35,175 nt of DNA from CAXXOZ01 sp963676435 (GTDB taxonomy: Bacteria > Bacillota > Clostridia > Lachnospirales > Lachnospiraceae): positions 1 to 35,175 of the forward strand of contig CAXXOZ010000010.1 of NCBI GenBank assembly GCA_963676435.2. Direction: 5' to 3'. Both the position numbers and the translations under genes were made by a program. Under the pieces are notes generated by a model. That model made no database searches. It had not been told where the DNA came from and saw only the letters and a list, made by a program, of their open reading frames with translations. Of this stretch, positions 30,452-35,175 are shown piece by piece. How positions within the stretch are numbered: the stretch's first letter is position 1; each line of letters starts with the position of its first letter.

Positions 30452-32659
30452 ATGGAAAGTATCAAAGGATATGTAGAAAAAATTGTATTCAGAAATAGTG
30501 ATAACGGCTATACGGTGTTGAGCGTTGTTGTGGACGACGACGAAGTGACATGTGTAGGCGTTTTTCATTATGTAAACGAAGGTGAGTTTGTTGAACTTTT
30601 TGGAAATTATAAAAGTCACAATTTATATGGTGAGCAGTTTTCTGTAGATAAATACGAAATAAAAGCCCCTGACAATATAATTTCTATAGAACGATATCTG
30701 TCATCAGGTGCCATAAAAGGTATTGGAGAAGCTTTAGCTAAAAGAATAGTAAAAAAATTTGGTGAAGAAACATTTAGAATAATTGAAGAAGAAACTGAAA
30801 GGCTTTCAGAAGTAAAAGGTATAAGTCCCAGAAAAGCAATGGAAATCGCAAATCATACACAGGAAAAATCTGATATGAGAGAAGCAATGATATTTCTTCA
30901 GTCATATGGAATTTCAATAAATCTAGCGGTTAAAATATATAATTTTTATGGAGATAAGATTTACGAAATCGTAAGAAAAAATCCTTATAAACTAGCAGAC
31001 GATATTATGGGCATTGGTTTTAAAGCAGCCGATGAAATAGCCATAGAAGCGGGTATAAATATGGGTTCAGAATTCAGGATAAAAAGTGGGATTTTGTATA
31101 CTCTTATGAAGGCTGGAAGTAATGGGCATGTATATTTGCCAATGGAAGAATTAAGTGCTCAAACCAAAGAACTTTTAGAGATTGAAAATATAGATTTTGA
31201 AAAAAATATAACAGATTTAATAATGGAAAAGAGAGTTATTGTTAAAGATGAGGACAAGTGTGTTTATAGTGCAAATTTTTACTTTAACGAACTTAATATT
31301 GCAAAAATGCTCCATGACTTGAATATACAAGAAAACAGCGTTGAAGAAAAAATAGAAGAAAAAATTTTTGATATAGAAAAGAATACAAATATTTCATTGG
31401 ATGACCTACAAAAGTCGGCAGTTAAGTCAGCTATTACGAATGGATTTATAGTAATTACAGGTGGCCCTGGAACAGGAAAAACTACAACAATTAATACAAT
31501 CATAAAATATTTTGAAAATGAAGGTCTGGATATATTTTTAGCAGCTCCAACAGGAAGGGCAGCTAAAAGAATGACAGAAGCAACAGGATATGAGGCTCAG
31601 ACCATACATAGAATGTTGGAGCTTAATGGAGAGCTGGGAGATTCTGTTTCTGGTGCTAGGTTTGAAAGGAATGAGGAAAACCCTTTAGAAGCAGATGTTA
31701 TTATTATTGATGAAACATCAATGGTGGACATGTTTTTAATGCACTCATTATTAAAAGCTATATGTGTAGGAACAAGGCTTATTTTGGTAGGGGATGTAGA
31801 TCAGCTGCCTAGTGTAGGTCCGGGAAATGTATTAAAGGATATTATAGATTCAGATGTATTTAAGGTTGTAAAACTTACAAAAATATTTAGACAGGCAAGC
31901 GAAAGCGATATTATTGTAAATGCACATAAAATAAATAAAGGTGAGCATATTTCATTAGTAAATAATAGCAAAAACTTTTTATACTTAGCCAGAGAAGACG
32001 CAAATAAAATTGTGAATGCAACTATTACCCTAATTAAAGATAAACTTCCAGAATATGTAAACGCAGATTTTATGGAAATACAGGTTTTAACTCCCATGAG
32101 AAAAGGGCTTTTAGGGGTTGAAAGATTAAATGAAATACTGCAAATGTATTTAAATCCTAAAGATGAAACGAAAAGAGAAAAGGAACATAGAGGCGGTATA
32201 TTTAGGGTTGGAGATAAAGTTATGCAGATAAAAAACAACTATCAGACTGAGTGGGAAGTAAGGGGCAGTTTTGGGGTTGTTTATGATAGAGGAATGGGTA
32301 TATTCAATGGTGATATAGGTATTATAAAAAATATTAATACATATGCTGAATATTTAGAAATAGTTTTCGATGAAAACAAGTATGTTAATTATTCATTTAA
32401 TCAGCTAGATGAATTGGAACTGGCATATGCAGTTACGATTCACAAATCACAAGGAAGTGAATATCCTGCAGTTATTCTGCCTTTGTTAAATGGACCTTTA
32501 ATGCTTATGAACCGAAATATTCTTTATACAGCAGTTACAAGGGCAAAAGCCTGCGTATGTATAGTGGGTGATAAACAGTTAGTTCAGGACATGATAGATC
32601 ATCCTATAACAAATAAAAGATATTCCAAATTAGGAGAAAGGATTAGGGATTGCTATTAG
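30452..32659 (+). CDS. recD2: RecD2-type ATP-dependent DNA helicase
   Basis: 735-residue superfamily 1B helicase. The N-terminal OB-like part (MESIKGYVEKIVF) and helix-hairpin-helix region (about 85-200) identify RecD2, the single-protein form that works without RecBC. Helicase motifs: I GGPGTGKTTT (about 337-346), II IIIDETSMVD near 413-422, III LVGDVDQLPSVG near 445-456, and VI YAVTIHKSQGSE near 659-670 with YTAVTRAK near 693-700. It unwinds DNA 5' to 3' for repair. The start lies two bases after the flgJ stop and no good ribosome-binding site is visible, so translation may be coupled. Its place in a flagellar/comF operon is unusual. Confidence 0.93.
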   Translation: MESIKGYVEKIVFRNSDNGYTVLSVVVDDDEVTCVGVFHYVNEGEFVELFGNYKSHNLYGEQFSVDKYEIKAPDNIISIERYLSSGAIKGIGEALAKRIVKKFGEETFRIIEEETERLSEVKGISPRKAMEIANHTQEKSDMREAMIFLQSYGISINLAVKIYNFYGDKIYEIVRKNPYKLADDIMGIGFKAADEIAIEAGINMGSEFRIKSGILYTLMKAGSNGHVYLPMEELSAQTKELLEIENIDFEKNITDLIMEKRVIVKDEDKCVYSANFYFNELNIAKMLHDLNIQENSVEEKIEEKIFDIEKNTNISLDDLQKSAVKSAITNGFIVITGGPGTGKTTTINTIIKYFENEGLDIFLAAPTGRAAKRMTEATGYEAQTIHRMLELNGELGDSVSGARFERNEENPLEADVIIIDETSMVDMFLMHSLLKAICVGTRLILVGDVDQLPSVGPGNVLKDIIDSDVFKVVKLTKIFRQASESDIIVNAHKINKGEHISLVNNSKNFLYLAREDANKIVNATITLIKDKLPEYVNADFMEIQVLTPMRKGLLGVERLNEILQMYLNPKDETKREKEHRGGIFRVGDKVMQIKNNYQTEWEVRGSFGVVYDRGMGIFNGDIGIIKNINTYAEYLEIVFDENKYVNYSFNQLDELELAYAVTIHKSQGSEYPAVILPLLNGPLMLMNRNILYTAVTRAKACVCIVGDKQLVQDMIDHPITNKRYSKLGERIRDCY

Positions 32660-33348
32660 ATTTACTGTTTCCAAGAAGATGTCCAATATGTGAAGAAATA
32701 ATTAAAAAGAAGAATAAATATATATGTGATAAATGTAAAGATAAAATAACATATAATGTAGAACCAGTTTGTAAAAAATGTGGTAAGTCAATTACTACTT
32801 TTGAAAAAGAGTATTGTAGAGCCTGCTGTACAAAGAACTATTATTTTGACATGGGAGTTTCAGTCTTTATACATAAAGCTGATATAAAAAAATCAATTTA
32901 CAGATTTAAATATTCAAACAAGAGAGAGTATAAAGATTTTTATATTAATGAATTATTAAAAAAACATATAAGAACAATTAAATACTGGGATGCTGATGTA
33001 ATAATCCCAGTACCACTTCATAAAAATAAAAAGATAAAAAGAGGTTTTAATCAGGCAGAAATACTAGCTAAAGAACTTGGTAAAAGGTTAAACATAGAGG
33101 TGAACAAGGAACTTTTAGTTAGAGATATAAATACATCTCCACAAAAAGAGTTAAGCCTTGATAAACGTAAGAAAAATCTAGAAAAAGCTTTTAAATTAAC
33201 ATACGGTATAGTACAATATAAGAAAATAATTTTAGTTGATGACATATATACTACTGGGAATACCATGAATTTTTGTGCAAAGGAATTAAAAAAGGCTGGT
33301 GTTAAAAAAGTATATTTTGTTACATTAAGTAGTGGAGACAGTATTTAG
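32650..33348 (+). CDS. comFC: ComF-family phosphoribosyltransferase-like protein
   Basis: 232-residue ComFC/GntX-type protein. The N-terminal zinc ribbon CPICEEI, CDKC, CKKC, CRACC (about 11-57) is followed by a phosphoribosyltransferase domain with the PRPP-binding motif IILVDDIYTTGNTMNF (about 194-209) and RGFNQAEILAKEL near 132-144. ComFC is needed for DNA uptake during transformation. Starts at TTG (32650), inside the last ten bases of recD2, with AGGAGA upstream. Competence genes comFA and comFB are absent, but recD2 and yvyF flank it as in the Bacillus order comFA-comFB-comFC-yvyF. Confidence 0.85.
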   Translation: MLLDLLFPRRCPICEEIIKKKNKYICDKCKDKITYNVEPVCKKCGKSITTFEKEYCRACCTKNYYFDMGVSVFIHKADIKKSIYRFKYSNKREYKDFYINELLKKHIRTIKYWDADVIIPVPLHKNKKIKRGFNQAEILAKELGKRLNIEVNKELLVRDINTSPQKELSLDKRKKNLEKAFKLTYGIVQYKKIILVDDIYTTGNTMNFCAKELKKAGVKKVYFVTLSSGDSI

Positions 33349-33361
33349 GAGGTTAGGATTA

Positions 33362-33787
33362 ATGGAAGTGAAAAACTGTAAGCTTTGTGGAAGGCTTTTT
33401 AATTATATCGGGGGAATGCCAGTTTGCCCTTCATGTAAAGAGGAGCTTGAAAAAAAATATATCAAAGTAAAAGAATATGTTCGAGACAATAGAAGAGCTA
33501 CCATGCATGAAATATCAGAAGAGAATGAGGTTTCAATCCAACAGATAAATCAGTGGGTAAGAGATGAAAGACTTGTATTTACAGATGATTCTCCAATAGG
33601 AATAGATTGTGAGTCTTGTGGTAAATCAATAAAGACTGGAAGATTTTGTGAAACATGTAAAGCCAGTATGACAAACGAATTAGGAAATGCATTTAAAAGT
33701 CAAAACAGCTCAGAAAGCGAAGCTATTAAAGCGGCAAAAGCAAGAGCTAGAATGAGATTTCTTGACAATCAACATGATAAATTTTAA
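33362..33787 (+). CDS. yvyF: Flagellar operon protein YvyF
   Basis: 141-residue protein of the TIGR03826 (YvyF) flagellar-operon family. CKLCGRLF and CPSCKEEL form a first zinc ribbon (about 6-28), a helix-turn-helix-like middle (ATMHEISEENEVSIQQINQWVRD, about 46-68) follows, then CESCGKSI and CETC form a second ribbon (about 84-107), then a basic tail. The ATG at 33362 follows AGGAGG (33347-33352); a frame from 33332 is rejected. The gene order comFC-yvyF-flgM is the known Bacillus one. Biochemical role unknown; it may bind DNA or RNA. Confidence 0.85.
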   Translation: MEVKNCKLCGRLFNYIGGMPVCPSCKEELEKKYIKVKEYVRDNRRATMHEISEENEVSIQQINQWVRDERLVFTDDSPIGIDCESCGKSIKTGRFCETCKASMTNELGNAFKSQNSSESEAIKAAKARARMRFLDNQHDKF

Positions 33788-33795
33788 TAAAAGTT

Positions 33796-33828
33796 AGCAG
33801 GGATTAGAAAATTCCTGCTTTTTTTTTG
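33796..33828 (+). terminator. Intrinsic terminator after yvyF
   Basis: Stem AGCAGGGA (33796-33803) / TTCCTGCT (33812-33819), including one G-T pair, followed by nine T residues. It ends the mbl-flgFGJ-recD2-comF-yvyF transcript(s) before flgM, which has its own promoter. Confidence 0.85.
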
Positions 33829-33839
33829 TTTAAGTATAA

Positions 33840-33864
33840 TAAATTTCCTATAAAGAACCGATAA
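33840..33864 (+). promoter_or_regulatory. Candidate sigma-28 promoter of flgM
   Basis: TAAA (33840-33843), 13 bases, ACCGATAA (33857-33864), against TAAA-N12-16-GCCGATA[AT] for Gram-positive SigD. Only the first base of the -10 differs. It lies right after a terminator and 53 bases before flgM, the expected late-class gene. Confidence 0.5.
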
Positions 33865-33880
33865 ATTTAATAAGAGAGTA

Positions 33881-33898
33881 GCATAAAAGGATTTATGC
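33881..33898 (+). other. Small hairpin in flgM leader
   Basis: GCATAAA (33881-33887), loop AGGA, TTTATGC (33892-33898), a perfect seven-base-pair stem between the sigma-28-like promoter and the AAGGAGGA ribosome-binding site (33903-33910). It could tune stability or translation of the leader; no T tail, so not a terminator. Confidence 0.4.
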
Positions 33899-33917
33899 AG
33901 ATAAGGAGGAAGATACC

Positions 33918-34196
33918 ATGCGTATAGATGCATATAATCAGATTAGTCAGATTTATAAAACAAGTAGCAAAATGAAATCTAAGCCTGCAGGCGGAACAGT
34001 TGTAAGCGATAAGGTTGAAATATCCAGCATGGGTAAAGACATACAGGTCGCAAAACAGGCTGTTGGCAGTGCATCTGATATCAGGGAAGATAAGGTTGCT
34101 GAGCTTAAAAAAAGTATAAATAATGGAACTTATAATGTTTCTAATGATGACTTTGCAGAAAAGTTAATCACTAGTTATGAAAAGGCCATTAAATAA
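33918..34196 (+). CDS. flgM: Anti-sigma-28 factor FlgM
   Basis: 92-residue FlgM: short N-terminal disordered part (MRIDAYNQISQIYKTSSKM) and the sigma-binding C-terminal half with SDKVEISSMGKDIQVAKQA (about 31-49), VAELKKSINNGTYNVSNDDFAEKLI near 60-84. It holds SigD until the hook is complete. AAGGAGGA eight bases before the ATG. First gene of a unit flgM-flgN-flgK; a terminator separates it from yvyF, and a sigma-28-like promoter lies upstream, so FlgM can act in its own feedback loop. Confidence 0.93.
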   Translation: MRIDAYNQISQIYKTSSKMKSKPAGGTVVSDKVEISSMGKDIQVAKQAVGSASDIREDKVAELKKSINNGTYNVSNDDFAEKLITSYEKAIK

Positions 34197-34210
34197 GTGA
34201 GGGAATCATA

Positions 34211-34723
34211 TTGGCAAGTCTAATAGAAAGTCTTATTACGGTTTTAAACGATCAAAATGAAGAATACAAAGAGCTTTTAAAATTATCAAAAAATAAAACA
34301 GATATTATTATTAAGGGAGACATGGATGGTCTTCGCGAAATTATTTCTAGTGAGCAACAATACATTGATAAAGTAGCAAACTATGAAAAAAAGCGTATAG
34401 AAATAGTAAACGATATTGCCATTGTTTTAAACAAGGACGTCGAATATCTTACTGTAAAGGAAATTGTTAAATTATTAAGTGGTCAGAAAAAGGAACAGCA
34501 AAAACTTTCTCAGGCTAGAGATGATTTAAGAAGAACTTTAAAAGATATGGTAAAAATCAATGACATGAATAAGAAATTAATTGAAGATTCATTAGAAATG
34601 GTTAATTTCAATATAAACCTTATCAACAGCATGAAGCAATTTCCAGAGGTGGCTAATTATTCTAAAGATGCGAATAATGTAGCAGCAATGCCAAAAAGAG
34701 GGGCCTTCGATGCAAAACAGTAA
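34211..34723 (+). CDS. flgN: FlgN-family flagellar export chaperone
   Basis: 170-residue helical protein with heptad-like spacing (LIESLITVLNDQNEEYKELLKLSKNK near the start) and QQYIDKVANYEKKR near 50-63, as in FlgN chaperones of FlgK and FlgL. I took TTG at 34211 as the start, seven bases after GAGGG; no in-frame ATG lies nearby upstream. Fourteen bases after flgM and eighteen before flgK, matching the Bacillus flgM-flgN-flgK order. Confidence 0.82.
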   Translation: MASLIESLITVLNDQNEEYKELLKLSKNKTDIIIKGDMDGLREIISSEQQYIDKVANYEKKRIEIVNDIAIVLNKDVEYLTVKEIVKLLSGQKKEQQKLSQARDDLRRTLKDMVKINDMNKKLIEDSLEMVNFNINLINSMKQFPEVANYSKDANNVAAMPKRGAFDAKQ

Positions 34724-34741
34724 ATATTCAGAGGTGTTTGT

Positions 34742-35175
34742 ATGTCAGGATTTAGCAGTTTAAATATTGGTGTGTTGGGCTTACAATCAGCACAAAACGC
34801 TATTAATACAACGGCACATAACTTAGCAAATATATATACAGAAGGATATGTAAAACAGACCGCATCATTCAGCGATTATGGTTACAAAGATATGGGTGAC
34901 TATGTAAACGGTGATATGTTAAGTGGTCTTGGTGTGTTTGTAAATTCTACAAGCAGAATTAGGGATATTCTTTTGGATAGAGCATATAGAGAAGAAAATG
35001 GTAGGCAGGGATATTATAATTCTCAATACAATGTAGTTGAGGAGATAGAATCAATTCTTGGTGAATTAGAAGGTGCTACATTTCAGGAAGAAGTAGATAA
35101 TTTATGGAATGCTACTAATGAACTTGCAAAAGATCCAGGCAACAATGTTGCAAGGGCTGAGTTTGTTATGGCATC
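34742..35175 (+). CDS. flgK: Hook-filament junction protein FlgK, N-terminal part
   Basis: The first 144 residues of FlgK are in the window, and the frame is open to the edge. MSGFSSLNIGVLGLQSAQNAIN with TTAHNLANIYTEGYVKQ (about 23-39) is the Flg_bb_rod motif of hook-associated protein 1; LLDRAYREENGR near 78-89 fits FlgK as opposed to the rod proteins. Exported by flagellar type III secretion and placed between hook and filament. The ATG at 34742 follows GAGGTG. Usual length is above 450 residues, so most of the gene lies beyond the window. Confidence 0.93.
   Translation, partial: MSGFSSLNIGVLGLQSAQNAINTTAHNLANIYTEGYVKQTASFSDYGYKDMGDYVNGDMLSGLGVFVNSTSRIRDILLDRAYREENGRQGYYNSQYNVVEEIESILGELEGATFQEEVDNLWNATNELAKDPGNNVARAEFVMA

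Noticed and set aside
1..35175. Mobile elements, CRISPR arrays, tRNA or rRNA genes, riboswitches
   Set aside because: No transposase-like protein, no regularly spaced repeats, no cloverleaf or conserved rRNA stretch, and no long structured leader was found on reading both strands.

Overview
The window comes from a low-GC, motile, strictly anaerobic member of the Clostridia. The evidence is AT-rich DNA with strong AGGAGG ribosome-binding sites, two NADH-linked [FeFe] hydrogenases, a membrane pyrophosphatase of the potassium-dependent type, and a Bacillus/Clostridium-style mbl-flagellar rod cluster next to comF-yvyF-flgM-flgN-flgK. I cannot name the genus. I see no rRNA, tRNA, insertion sequence, prophage or CRISPR array, and no gene-free stretch longer than about 270 bases.

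Region 1 (1-10.1 kb), central metabolism and accessory genes: pyruvate carboxylase (minus strand, C-terminus cut by the window edge); a PucR/CdaR-type regulator; divergent from it, a two-gene unit of a small acyl-carrier-like protein and a CocE/NonD (S15-type) hydrolase; a MobA-like molybdenum cofactor nucleotidyltransferase; and, convergent with it, an ion-pumping pyrophosphatase.

Region 2 (10.2-22.9 kb), hydrogen metabolism, the centre of interest. A leftward five-gene cassette encodes two DRTGG-domain proteins, an RsbW/SpoIIAB-like GHKL ATPase, a hydrogenase-like protein that keeps the four [4Fe-4S]H cysteines but has Ala in place of the proton-relay cysteine (sensory, HydS/group D style), and a PHP-domain protein. 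Divergent from it run two consecutive NuoE-NuoF-HydA operons. The first has a short NuoF-like subunit without extra Fe-S domains. The second has a long HydB with an N-terminal thioredoxin-like domain and two C-terminal [4Fe-4S] motifs, plus a GHKL ATPase gene. The likely logic is one NADH-linked enzyme and one electron-bifurcating enzyme (NADH plus ferredoxin), with the cassette sensing H2 or redox state. Rex-like TTGTTAA-N4-TAA sites precede both operons, and a related palindrome precedes a nearby flavoprotein gene.

Region 3 (22-27.4 kb), assorted genes: a LysR regulator divergent from a flavoprotein with a four-cysteine motif and a zinc ribbon, a DUF308 membrane protein, a methyltransferase-like protein with a near-ideal promoter, a DUF554 membrane protein and a DegV lipid-binding protein.

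Region 4 (27.4 kb-end), cell shape and motility: mbl-flgF-flgG-flgJ(N), preceded by a sigma-28-like promoter, then recD2-comF-yvyF, a terminator, and flgM-flgN-flgK (cut by the window edge). RecD2 sits where Bacillus has the helicase gene comFA.
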